Shown in pieces: positions 24,336 through 33,800 of a stretch of DNA of 51,430 nt. Origin of the DNA: an uncultured Bacilli bacterium (GTDB taxonomy: Bacteria; Bacillota_I; Bacilli_A; RF39; UBA660). Each line of letters opens with the position of its first letter. The first letter of the stretch is position 1. The position numbers were made by a program, and so were the translations under genes. Location: the NCBI GenBank assembly GCA_944332265.1, contig CALVJQ010000010.1, positions 1 to 51,430 of the forward strand. The letters run 5' to 3'. The notes beneath the pieces were generated by a model, which ran no database searches, was not told where the DNA came from, and saw nothing but the letters and a program-made list of their open reading frames with translations.

Positions 24336-25685
24336 ATGAAAGTAAGTATAATGATTATAATAAACAAATTAATTACTAAAATATGTAAATTATTTGGAAA
24401 GAATGGTTCTGTGTATCCAGGCTATATTATATATGATGTTTTAAGACAAAAGAAAATTTTAGAAAAAATAAAGTATCCTAAATATGTAATAGCAGTTACT
24501 GGTTCTTCAGGAAAAGGAAGTACTACTGATTTAATAAATCATATATTAACTGATAATGGGTATGATGTTTGTTATAACAAGAATGGTAGTAATGGAGTAT
24601 TAGCTGCTACGACTTTAATTTTAAATAATTGTAATATAAAAGGAGAATTTAAACACCAAGTATTATTATTAGAATGTGATGAGAGACATTTAAAACTTAT
24701 TTTTGGGAAGAATAAAATGACTCATTTAGTAGTAACTAATGTTACAAGAGATCAACCAGCTAGAAATGGAGATCCTGATATTGTTTTTCAAGATATAATA
24801 AAAGCAATTGGGGATGATACTAAGTTAATTATTAATGCTGATGATCCTTTAGTTAATCGATTATCTTATTTATTTAAAAATGATTGTATTACATATGGGG
24901 TTGGTAAAACTAGTGATAGTTATTTAAAAAGTAGTATAGAAGCAGTAGATTATGCTTATTGCCCTAGATGTCACGCTAAGTTAGACTATCTTTATTATCA
25001 TTATGGACATATTGGAAATTATATTTGCCCTAATAAAGATTTTAGACGTGGGGATGTAATGTATGAAGTAAAAGATGTCGATTTTTTGAAGCATAGGATT
25101 AAAATAAATGATGAAGACATATATTTAAATAAAGATGTATTATATGCCGTTTATTATACTGTTAGTGCATATGCTTTATGTAATTATATTGGAGTTAGTA
25201 AAGAAGATTTAAAAAAAGCAATAAACGGGGATAAGTTATCATCTAAGAGAGGTAAAGTTAGAGAATTAGATGGACGCAAGCTAACAATGTTAGAAACAAA
25301 AAATGAAAACAATTTAAGTTATTATCAATCTTTAAGATTTATTAAAAATCAAACAGGTAAGAAAACCATTATTTTAGGTTTTGATAATGTATCAAGAAGA
25401 TATCAATTTAATGACTTATCTTGGTTATGGGACGTAGAGTTTGAATTATTGAATGATAAAACAATTGATAAAATATTTATTATTGGTCGTTTTAGGTATG
25501 ATGTATTAACTAGATTATCTTTTGCTAATATTGATAATAATAAATTAATATTAATTGATGATTTAAACGAATTAATTAAGAGAGTTAAACAAGATAGCGT
25601 CGGAGATATTTATACAATGGTTTGTTTTGATATGACCGCAAATATACTAAAATTGATAGAGGATGATGAAAATGAAAAAAATTAA
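24336..25685 (+). CDS. murT: MurT-like Mur ligase subunit (lipid II isoglutaminyl synthase)
   Basis: 449 residues. N-terminal region, then a Mur-ligase P-loop (VTGSSGKGSTTDLI near 54-67), the central domain (VVTNVTRDQPARNGDP), a zinc-ribbon insert near 207-240, and the DUF1727-type C-terminal domain (LSWLWDVEFELL near 365). MurT with GatD amidates the D-Glu of lipid II. The ribbon normally has four cysteines; here CPRC is intact but the second pair reads CPNKD, with only one cysteine. The pattern before LSWLWD also differs from the usual Asp-containing NDNxADGxD run. It overlaps gatD by 14 bases. The Shine-Dalgarno is AGGTGAA. Confidence 0.88.
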   Translation: MKVSIMIIINKLITKICKLFGKNGSVYPGYIIYDVLRQKKILEKIKYPKYVIAVTGSSGKGSTTDLINHILTDNGYDVCYNKNGSNGVLAATTLILNNCNIKGEFKHQVLLLECDERHLKLIFGKNKMTHLVVTNVTRDQPARNGDPDIVFQDIIKAIGDDTKLIINADDPLVNRLSYLFKNDCITYGVGKTSDSYLKSSIEAVDYAYCPRCHAKLDYLYYHYGHIGNYICPNKDFRRGDVMYEVKDVDFLKHRIKINDEDIYLNKDVLYAVYYTVSAYALCNYIGVSKEDLKKAINGDKLSSKRGKVRELDGRKLTMLETKNENNLSYYQSLRFIKNQTGKKTIILGFDNVSRRYQFNDLSWLWDVEFELLNDKTIDKIFIIGRFRYDVLTRLSFANIDNNKLILIDDLNELIKRVKQDSVGDIYTMVCFDMTANILKLIEDDENEKN

Positions 25686-26406
25686 AATTGCTCATTTATA
25701 TTATGATTTAATGAATTTATATGGCGAGAATGGAAATGTTAGATATTTATTAGATCGATTGGAAAAACAAAATATAGATGTTTCACTTTATTTTTTATCA
25801 ATTGGCGATAAGATAGATTTTGATAAATATGATTTTTATTATATGGGTACTGGTAGTGAAGAAAACAAATTAATTGTATTAGAAGATATTATAAAATATA
25901 AGAAACAAATAAAAACAGCAATTCTTAATGGTAAGTTTTTCTTAGTAACAGGTAATTCATTAGATTTATTTGGAAAAAGAATAGAAACTTATGATAAAGG
26001 CAATATAGAAGCTTTAGATATATTTGATTATATTGTTAAAGAAGAAGATTTTAGAATAGTTGGGGAACAATATTATACTTTTCCTTTTATAGATGAGAAG
26101 ATTATTGGTTTTCAAAATCGTAACTCAGCTATTATGGAGTACAATCATCCTTTATTTAAAGTGATATCAGGTACTGGATATAAACCTCAAAGCTTAGAAG
26201 AAGGTATTTTAGAAAAACACTTTTATGGAACTTATTTACTTGGTCCATTATTAGTAAGAAATCCTTATTTTACGGATTACTTAATTAAAGAATTTTGTCG
26301 AGAATATGATATTCAGTATAAAAATAATATAGAAGATAGTAGCTATAAAGCTTATCAAATGTATTTAAATAATTTTTATAATAATGATAAAACCATTAAT
26401 AATTAA
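25672..26406 (+). CDS. gatD: GatD-like subunit with a lost glutaminase active site
   Basis: 244 residues from the ATG at 25672, where GAGG is nine bases upstream; the ATG at 25663 leaves no room for a Shine-Dalgarno. The overall match to GatD is clear: LYYDLMNLYGENGNV, MGTGSEENK, GFQNRNS, GTYLLGPLLVRNPYFTDYLI. In characterised GatD the nucleophile is the Cys of the ICGGYQ elbow and the base is the His of TYLHGP. Here the elbow reads LVTGNSLDLFG and the second motif TYLLGP, so both residues are gone. The only cysteine in the protein is near residue 219. It is probably unable to release ammonia from glutamine. Confidence 0.88.
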   Translation: MKKIKIAHLYYDLMNLYGENGNVRYLLDRLEKQNIDVSLYFLSIGDKIDFDKYDFYYMGTGSEENKLIVLEDIIKYKKQIKTAILNGKFFLVTGNSLDLFGKRIETYDKGNIEALDIFDYIVKEEDFRIVGEQYYTFPFIDEKIIGFQNRNSAIMEYNHPLFKVISGTGYKPQSLEEGILEKHFYGTYLLGPLLVRNPYFTDYLIKEFCREYDIQYKNNIEDSSYKAYQMYLNNFYNNDKTINN

Positions 26407-26415
26407 TGGTTTTTT
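26389..26415 (+). terminator. Terminator of murT-gatD
   Basis: A 12-base inverted repeat (AAAACCATTAAT and its complement, one base apart) folds into a stem with a short loop followed by T; it overlaps the gatD stop. Confidence 0.8.
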
Positions 26416-26479
26416 ATGTACATAAAATTAATTATGTTTTATAATAATGCATACGCATTAAATTGTTTGGGTGATATAT

Positions 26480-27178
26480 ATGAGTAAATTGACAAGAAAA
26501 GAAAAAGAATTTAGAAAAATATTATTTTGTTTTCACAATGCGTTCGTTAAAGCAGTTAACCAATTTAGATATGAAGATTTATTAAAGTATAATATTATGG
26601 TTAACACATCTAGTTCATTTAGTGAAAACTTGCTTTTTGAATACGAAAGACTATTAAATCAATGTTCAATGGTAAAAGAAGAAGATATTAATAAGTTATC
26701 TATTTTTGATAAAGTTATTTGTATTGGTCTTAGTTTAAAAAGAATTCATCCCGTTATAACAAATAAAATTAAAAGTAAGACACCTAAAAAGGTAAAATAT
26801 TTAGAAGCGGGTTTAATTAGTGATACGATGCTTTCTTATTTATTATATTCTTCTTATACTCTAAAAGATAATAAAGGAAATATGTTATTGCAAAATGATT
26901 TTACCTATGAAGGTTTTCTAAATAAGAAAAGTATATTTAATAATTTACGTAGAGAATTAATTGAAGTTTTATATGAAGAAGTTTTTGATTATTTTAAATG
27001 TATTAATATATTAGAGAAAATATATGGATACGGAGTTATGTCTTTTCTAGATTTAGAAGTAGATAGTAAGGATTTACTTACACAGTTAAAAATAACAGAA
27101 AAAGATAATTATTCTCTTCAAACTCCTGATTTAAGTGATGATTATACTAGGTATTTAAAATTAAAAAGGCAAAAGTAA
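26480..27178 (+). CDS. Conserved-looking soluble protein, unknown
   Basis: 232 residues from the ATG at 26480, with GGGTGAT just before; the in-frame GTG at 26471 is part of that Shine-Dalgarno. Mostly helical, no signal peptide or membrane helix, rich in Lys and Leu (KLTRKEKEFRKILFCFHNAF, FDKVICIGLSLKRIHP, LRRELIEVLYEEVFDYF). It is transcribed alone between the gatD terminator and a two-way terminator shared with queH. No family recognised. Confidence 0.75.
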   Translation: MSKLTRKEKEFRKILFCFHNAFVKAVNQFRYEDLLKYNIMVNTSSSFSENLLFEYERLLNQCSMVKEEDINKLSIFDKVICIGLSLKRIHPVITNKIKSKTPKKVKYLEAGLISDTMLSYLLYSSYTLKDNKGNMLLQNDFTYEGFLNKKSIFNNLRRELIEVLYEEVFDYFKCINILEKIYGYGVMSFLDLEVDSKDLLTQLKITEKDNYSLQTPDLSDDYTRYLKLKRQK

Positions 27179-27204
27179 AACTGCTAAAGATTAGCAGTTT
27201 TTTC
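27177..27204. terminator. Bidirectional terminator between the unknown gene and queH
   Basis: The stem AAAACTGCTA / TAGCAGTTTT with a five-base loop has a T run on the plus side and an A run that serves the minus strand. Confidence 0.85.
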
Positions 27205-27828
27205 TTTTTCTAATTTGGTCTTAATTCTTTCGGCTTTGGAATATATACAGCCGCAATAATCTTGACGATATAAATTATATTTTTTAGATAATTCAATGCT
27301 ATGTTTATAGCCTTCTTTTTTCTTAAAATCTGAATATAAATATTTAATTTGAAATTCTTCACTTAGTTTTTTTCCTATTTCATTTATTTTTTTGGAATCT
27401 TTTAAAGGACTTACGGTTAAAGTAGTGGCAAAATAATCAAAGTTTTTTTCTTTAGCTAATAAAGCAGTTTTGGCAAGGCGTAAATGATAACATTTTAGGC
27501 AGCGTAAGCCCCCTTCTCTTTCTTGCTCTAAACCTTTTATTGTTTCATGGTATAATTCGTTATCATAATCACAATCCATAATATTTAAGTTGTTTTTACT
27601 AGGATATTCAGTAATAAATTTAATTTCTTCTTCTTTACGATGAAGATACTCTTCATATGGTTCAATATTGGGATTATAATATAAAATAGTAATATTAAAA
27701 TATGGTGATAATAAATCAATAACATGAGAAGAACAAGGGGCACAGCAACTATGAAGAAGTAAATTCGGGACTTTGTTTGTTTTTTTTAGTTTATTTAATT
27801 CGTCTTCCATTATTTTATTATAATTCAT
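27184..27828 (-). CDS. queH: Epoxyqueuosine reductase QueH
   Basis: 214 residues. Cysteine motifs of the DUF208/QueH family: LLHSCCAPCSSHV near 24-36, GGLRCLKCYHLRL near 106-118 and YRQDYCGCIYS near 188-198. QueH reduces epoxyqueuosine to queuosine in tRNA with iron-sulfur cofactors. The start has GAGGGGG upstream, just after the divIB stop. It is the last gene of the murG-murB-divIB-queH operon. Confidence 0.95.
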   Translation of the reverse strand: MNYNKIMEDELNKLKKTNKVPNLLLHSCCAPCSSHVIDLLSPYFNITILYYNPNIEPYEEYLHRKEEEIKFITEYPSKNNLNIMDCDYDNELYHETIKGLEQEREGGLRCLKCYHLRLAKTALLAKEKNFDYFATTLTVSPLKDSKKINEIGKKLSEEFQIKYLYSDFKKKEGYKHSIELSKKYNLYRQDYCGCIYSKAERIKTKLEKEKTANL

Positions 27829-27830
27829 AA

Positions 27831-28640
27831 TTATTCCCCCTCATCTTGTTTTTTTTCTTTTTCTTCTTCTTCTTTTTTAGCTTGTTGTTCTTTCTCTTCT
27901 TTTATTGTTTTATAACTTTTAAAATATATTCGATCATCATTTATTGTATCGAGATATAATACTCCACGTTCAGCATCCATGTTAGATGAAGCAAATATTG
28001 TTGGATATTTATTTAGATTTTTAATATTTACTGTATCAATATATACGGTATTAGTGTCATTCATTGTTAAAGTAAATAAATTATTATCTACAATAGTACC
28101 ATCACTTGCTTTATATGGAGTATACTCTATTTCACTTATCATTTTTATAATATTATAGTCTATTTTATTTAGACCTTTTACAAAGTTTTCAAAGACAGTA
28201 TCGGGAGTGAAATTAATTAAGGTAGGATAACCATAATATTTATTTTCATCAGAAATAGAATTGCCTTTGTTAGTTATGTATTTATTATTATATTTGTAGA
28301 AAAAAAGTATTTTTTCTTCTTGAATCTCTATAGTTAATTTACCAAAGATATTTCTTTTTATTTTAACACTATCTACTAAGGGAAGATTATTTATACTCTT
28401 CTTTATTTTAGATAAATTTAAACGATAAATAGCTGGATAATCTTTTATATTAGCAGTTTCGATTATTTCAACATCTTTGATATTAGTTGTTCCTTTTATA
28501 ACAATATTTTTAATTTTTAAATTAAATATATAGTAAGAAAAAGAGGCAATAAGAAGAAGTGTTAGTAATATCTTAGCTAACACATTTACTCTTAATTTAA
28601 GTCTTTTTTTAGGCTTTTTTATTGTCCCCTTTTTGTTCAT
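27831..28640 (-). CDS. divIB: Cell division protein DivIB/FtsQ
   Basis: 269 residues: a very basic start (KKPKKRLKLRV), one membrane helix near 24-46 (AKILLTLLLIASFSYYIFNL), a POTRA domain (IKNIVIKGTTNIKDVEIIETANI, KIKRNIFGKLTIEIQEEKI), then a beta domain and a Glu/Lys-rich tail. This layout and the place after murG-murB mark it as the divisome scaffold FtsQ/DivIB acting outside the membrane. Start ATG has GGGAG before it. Confidence 0.9.
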   Translation of the reverse strand: MNKKGTIKKPKKRLKLRVNVLAKILLTLLLIASFSYYIFNLKIKNIVIKGTTNIKDVEIIETANIKDYPAIYRLNLSKIKKSINNLPLVDSVKIKRNIFGKLTIEIQEEKILFFYKYNNKYITNKGNSISDENKYYGYPTLINFTPDTVFENFVKGLNKIDYNIIKMISEIEYTPYKASDGTIVDNNLFTLTMNDTNTVYIDTVNIKNLNKYPTIFASSNMDAERGVLYLDTINDDRIYFKSYKTIKEEKEQQAKKEEEEKEKKQDEGE

Positions 28641-28644
28641 ATAA

Positions 28645-29541
28645 TTACTCCCAATCTATAAATTCTTGTTCAATATGTAAATCTACATTAGTTTTTTCTA
28701 GGACTGTATCATGAACATAATTGATTAGTTCGTAAACATCTTTGCTGGTGGCATTATCAATATTAACAATGAAATTAGCATGTTTTTCTGAAACTTCAGC
28801 ACCACCTATACGATATCCTTTTAAGTTGCATGATTCAATTAAGCGACCTGCAAAATCGCCTTCAGGATTACGGAATACGGAACCAGCTGATGGGTATTCT
28901 AAAGGTTGTGATGCCACTCTTCTTTGACGTCGATCTTCAATTATGTTTAAAGAGTTTTCTTTATCTCCTTCTTTTAGATAAAATTTAGCCGCTAGAATAA
29001 TATATTTTTTTTCTTCTTTAAACATAGAAGTACGATATGAGTAATTTATTTGTTCATGCTCTATTACTTTGACATTTAAATCTTCATCTAAAACAGTAAC
29101 TGAAGTTACATAATCTAGGATACATGAATTATATGCACCAGCATTACCATAAATAGAACCACCAACAGTACCTGGGATTCCTGAGGCAAATTCTAGTCCC
29201 ATTAATGAATTATTAACAGCTTCTTGAACTAATTTAGGTAACATTGCTCCAGCTTCAGCATAAGCCATATGTAAAGAAGGATGAATTTCAATGCCATTTA
29301 ATTTATTCAATCTTATTATAGCTCCATCAAATTCTCGATCATTTAAGATTATATTAGATCCATTTCCTAAAATAAAATATTTTATATTATTTTCTTTTAG
29401 TATTTTTAGTATTTGAATTAAATCATTAATGGAATTGGGAGAAATTAAATATTTAGTTGTTCCTCCAATATGATACGTATTTAAATTTTTTAATGGTGCA
29501 TGTTCTTCAATATTTCCATATTCTTTTATTTTATTTATCAT
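28645..29541 (-). CDS. murB: UDP-N-acetylenolpyruvoylglucosamine reductase
   Basis: 298 residues. FAD-binding region with NTYHIGGTTKY and FILGNGSNII; GIPGTVGGSIYGNAGAY; YSYRTSMF; the catalytic serine in PSAGSVFRNP near 220; and the last glutamate in LHIEQEFIDWE. Reduces UDP-GlcNAc-enolpyruvate to UDP-MurNAc in the cytoplasm. It overlaps murG by four bases (ATGA) and lies four bases from divIB. Confidence 0.97.
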   Translation of the reverse strand: MINKIKEYGNIEEHAPLKNLNTYHIGGTTKYLISPNSINDLIQILKILKENNIKYFILGNGSNIILNDREFDGAIIRLNKLNGIEIHPSLHMAYAEAGAMLPKLVQEAVNNSLMGLEFASGIPGTVGGSIYGNAGAYNSCILDYVTSVTVLDEDLNVKVIEHEQINYSYRTSMFKEEKKYIILAAKFYLKEGDKENSLNIIEDRRQRRVASQPLEYPSAGSVFRNPEGDFAGRLIESCNLKGYRIGGAEVSEKHANFIVNIDNATSKDVYELINYVHDTVLEKTNVDLHIEQEFIDWE

Positions 29542-30623
29542 TTTATCAGATCCTTTATTTTTTCATATATTAAATCACTACTATTATTCATACTCATCTT
29601 TTTTAAATTGGCTTTCATGTTTGAATATAGTTCATGATTATTAAGCACTTCATTAATTTTATTAGAAAGGTTGTCTGATGTCAAATCTTTTTCTTCAATT
29701 ATTTCGCCACCACCATTATTTTTTATTTCAAGAGCATTATAGTATTGGTGATTATTAGCAACATATGGTGAAGGAATAAAGATAGCTGGTAAGTTTAAAG
29801 ATAGTATTTCACTCATAGTTGATGCTCCTGCTCTAGTTACAATTAAATCTGTATTTTTAAGTAATGATGGTAAATTATCTAGATATGGTAATACTTTGAT
29901 ATTAGATGCAAAGTTACTATCTTTAATAAAATCATCATATAAAGATTTCCCAGTTATATATAACACTTCATATGAAGCGTTAGCTGACTTATATAAATAA
30001 TCTTTCATTTTCTGGTTTATCGTAGCAGATCCTAGAGACCCAGCTACAATAACCACTAGTTTTTTCTTAGGGTTTAGACCTAATTTTTCTTTAGGCATTG
30101 GTTCACTATTTAAAGCATTTTCCCCACATGGATTTCCACTATAAAAGACTTTATCTTGCGCTTTTTTAAAAAAAGATGCTGATTCTTTAAAGGATACCCC
30201 AATTAAGTCTGCTTTTGTTTGAAGCATTAAATTAGATTTACCAGGAATAGAATTTTGTTCATGAATAAAAGTTTTTATTCCTAGTTTATGAGCAGCCCAA
30301 ATAACAGGATATGTTACATATCCACCAATTCCTAAAACAATATCTGGTTTAAATTCACGCATTATTTTTAAACATTTCTTTTTGGCTTTAGATATAAGAA
30401 AAATATTTTTAATATCTAGCCAGATATCTCGTTTGGAAAAACCATAAATTTCAAGTGCTTCATATTTTATTCCTCTTTTTGGAATAAGATCTTTTTCCAT
30501 ACGATTATGAGTTCCAATATATAAAATATCAAGATTTTTTTCTTTTTCTTTGAATTTATTGATAATAGCAAGTGCTGGATATATATGGCCTCCAGTTCCA
30601 CCAGCAGAAACAATCATTTTCAT
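29538..30623 (-). CDS. murG: Lipid I N-acetylglucosaminyltransferase
   Basis: 361 residues. Motifs: SAGGTGGHIYPALAII at the N-terminus, GIGGYVTYPVIWAAH, HEQNSIPGKSN, AGSLGSATIN, and TRAGASTMSEIL of the UDP-GlcNAc-binding C-terminal domain. Converts lipid I to lipid II at the inner membrane surface. First gene of the operon. The start has AGGTGA seven bases upstream and a promoter at 30646-30674. Confidence 0.97.
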   Translation of the reverse strand: MKMIVSAGGTGGHIYPALAIINKFKEKEKNLDILYIGTHNRMEKDLIPKRGIKYEALEIYGFSKRDIWLDIKNIFLISKAKKKCLKIMREFKPDIVLGIGGYVTYPVIWAAHKLGIKTFIHEQNSIPGKSNLMLQTKADLIGVSFKESASFFKKAQDKVFYSGNPCGENALNSEPMPKEKLGLNPKKKLVVIVAGSLGSATINQKMKDYLYKSANASYEVLYITGKSLYDDFIKDSNFASNIKVLPYLDNLPSLLKNTDLIVTRAGASTMSEILSLNLPAIFIPSPYVANNHQYYNALEIKNNGGGEIIEEKDLTSDNLSNKINEVLNNHELYSNMKANLKKMSMNNSSDLIYEKIKDLIK

Positions 30624-30645
30624 CGTTTAATCACCTAATTTAATT

Positions 30646-30674
30646 ATACTATATTATTTAGCTTTTTTGACCAA
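30646..30674 (-). promoter_or_regulatory. Promoter of murG-murB-divIB-queH
   Basis: Minus strand TTGGTC (30674-30669), 17-base spacer, TAGTAT (30651-30646); an overlapping TATAAT three bases further is an alternative -10. Confidence 0.55.
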
Positions 30675-30700
30675 TATTAAGTATTTTTGGTGTAAATGCG

Positions 30701-30734
30701 GTGTTTTTATCTTTGCTTAAAAACACTTTTTTTG
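30701..30734 (+). terminator. Orphan plus-strand terminator before essC
   Basis: The stem GTGTTTTT / AAAAACAC has a ten-base loop and is followed by seven T on the plus strand. The only gene upstream is on the minus strand, so it may stop antisense transcription or mark the end of a small RNA. Confidence 0.6.
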
Positions 30735-30755
30735 TTTTCGCTTTATGATTTTATA

Positions 30756-30764
30756 TGATATAAT
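30756..30764 (+). promoter_or_regulatory. Extended -10 promoter of essC
   Basis: TGATATAAT, the same extended -10 as at murT, lies about 38 bases before the start at 30803; no clear -35. Confidence 0.5.
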
Positions 30765-30802
30765 GTTATAGGATAATACAATATAAGATGGTGGTGTGTG
30801 CG

Positions 30803-33800
30803 ATGCGAGTTTTATTATTGGATGAAGTGAAAATCACGAAATTAACATTGCCTGATGAAGTAGATGGGATTTTTACAATGAAATATAAACCCATTGATTC
30901 CAATCAATACAAGAATTTCGATTTTGAAGCTATTAATGATAAATGGGTTTTAAAAAGTAGCGACTCTTTTAATATTTTTATTAATGGAAACACGACAGAT
31001 GAAATTGTTTTGGAAGACTATTTGCATGTTGCGATTTACCTTTTTAATACTGAAGAATATTTGAGTTTATGGTGTATTCCTACTATATCTACTGAATATT
31101 ATGATGCCTCTGCTAATTCTAATAAAATTGCAATCGGAAGTACAAGTGATTCAGCTATTATTTTTAACAATATTTCTCAAAAGGCAGTTTTTGCTGAAAT
31201 AAATTCCATCGAAAATAAATGGTATATAAATAATGTAACTGGAAAGACTCCTTTATATGTTAATGATAAGATTGTTAGATATTCTGTTCCTTTAGCAACA
31301 GGAGATGTAATCTTTATAGATGGTTTAAAAATCATTTGGATGAATAAGTTTTTAAGAATATGTACTTATCAAAATCAAATATCAATTAACTTATTTATCT
31401 TAAGTAAATACTCGAATACCAATTATGATAACACGATATTTAATCCTGTAAGTGACGAGGAACAAATTTTCGAATTATATCATCCGGATGATTACTTTTT
31501 TCATAAACCTAGTTTAAAAGAATTTGTTCATACTGAAACTTTTGAAATTGATCCTCCTCCTCCAAAACAGGATACTGATAACAATTCTTTTTTGATGACA
31601 TTTGGTGCTAGTTTTACTATGTTATCTTCTTCTTTTATCGCTGTTATAAATCTTATTAATAATATTCAAAATAAAGCTAAAACCTTGACAATTGTTACTT
31701 CCGCAATAATGTGTGTTTCTATGTTGTTCGGAAGTCTACTTATTCCTAGAATTGTTACTTTTATTCAAAAAAGACGTGCTAAAAAAAGAGAAAAATATAG
31801 AATTGAAAAATATACTAAATATTTGAATAATTGTAATGAACATATTCATAAAATCATGGTTAAACAAGCTCAAATTATGAAAGATTCAAATTTAAAAATT
31901 GATAATTGTATTAACTTAGTTAATGGAAACTTTAGTGTGTTATGGAATCGCGAAATTCGCGATGAAGATTTTTTAGTGGTTAGATTAGGTATTGGTAATG
32001 TGCCTGCATTATTGGAGATTAACGCTCCTCAAGAACATTTCACATTAGATGAAGATTTCTTGCTTGATTATATTTATCAAATTGTTGACAATAGTAAAAC
32101 ATTAGAAAATGTCCCTGTTACTTTTGATTTTAAAAAGAATCGTGTTTCCGCAATACTTTTAAATGTTCCTTATAGTGAATACTTTTTGCAATCAGTTATT
32201 ATTCAACTAGCTACTTTACATAGTTCTCAAGAGTTGAAAATGATTTTCTTTATTAATAATGAAGCCGATGATTATGATTGGGACTATGTTAAATATTTGC
32301 CTCATTCATTTAATGATGATAAAACCGTAAGATATTATGCTAATTCTTATGATGAAATGAAAGTTCTATCCTCTAATTTGGAAGAGATTTTAAAATCTAG
32401 GAAAGAAAAAGAAAAAATAGATGAAAATAGTGAGATAGTTGAAGATTCTACATTATATAGAGGCTTTGATAATTATTATATAATATTTATAAATGATATT
32501 TTCTTGTCAAAGAGTCTACCTATTATATCAGATTTGTTATCTTTACCAGAAAATTTAGGGTTTAGCATTGTTTTTCTTAATAAAACAATGAATAAATTAC
32601 CAAAAAGATGTAATACTTTTATAGCTTTATCTGAAAAAGATGGCTGTGTTATGGAAAAAACAATTAATTCACAAATTACATTTATACCTGAATATATGAA
32701 AAATGTAAATGTTTCTTACATATGTTCAAAATTAATGAATATTCCTATTTTATCTAATGATACTCAATCTTCTTTGCCTACTTCTATTTCATTTTTAGAT
32801 ATTTTTAAAGTTTCTAGAATTGAACAGTTAAATATCATCAATCGTTGGAAAATTAACGATCCTACGATAAGTTTAGCCGTTCCTATAGGAGTTCATGCGA
32901 ATGGTGAAGATTTTATGTTAGATTTGCACGAAAAAGCTCATGGACCACACGGATTAATTGCTGGTTCTACTGGTTCTGGTAAATCTGAATTTATTATTAC
33001 ATATATTTTATCTTTAGCTGTCAATTTCCATCCTGATGAAGTCCAATTTGTTTTAATTGACTATAAAGGTGGAGGCTTGGCTGGTGCATTTGAAAATAGA
33101 GAAAAAGGATATTCTATTCCACACATTGCTGGGACTATTACTAATTTAGATACTGCCTCTATGAAGCGAAGTTTAGTTTCGATTAATTCGGAATTAAAAA
33201 GACGCGAACAGGTATTTATGGATGCTCGTGATGTTACTGGTGAAAGTACATTAGATATTTATAAATATCAAAAATATTACCGTGAAGGAATCGTTAAAGA
33301 ACCTATTTCTCATTTGTTTATTATAAGTGATGAGTTCGCCGAATTAAAATCTCAACAACCTGAATTCATGAATGAGCTTATTTCAACGGCTCGTATCGGA
33401 CGTTCTTTGGGTGTACACCTTATTTTAGCAACACAAAAGCCAACTGGTGTTGTTAATGACCAGATTTGGGCAAACTCTAAATTTAAAATATGTTTAAAAG
33501 TTCAAACAGCAAGTGATAGTAATGAAATGTTGAAAAGACCTGATGCAGCTTCTATAAAAGAAGCTGGTAGATTTTATTTACAAGTAGGATATGACGAGTA
33601 CTTTGATATTGGTCAATCTGGGTGGTCAGGAGCTAAATATATACCATCAGACCACTCTTTAAAAAAAGTTGATAATTCTATTACTTTTATAAATAATGTT
33701 GGATCAACTATAAAAAATATTAATGATTTAGTTATTAAAGAAAATGTTGAAGATTTGGGTGATCAATTAACTAATATTGTTAAAACATTATGTAATTGGT

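Noticed and set aside
30667..30697. Plus-strand TTGACC followed 18 bases later by TGTAAA as a small-RNA promoter
   Set aside because: Transcription would begin at the orphan hairpin itself, leaving almost no RNA.
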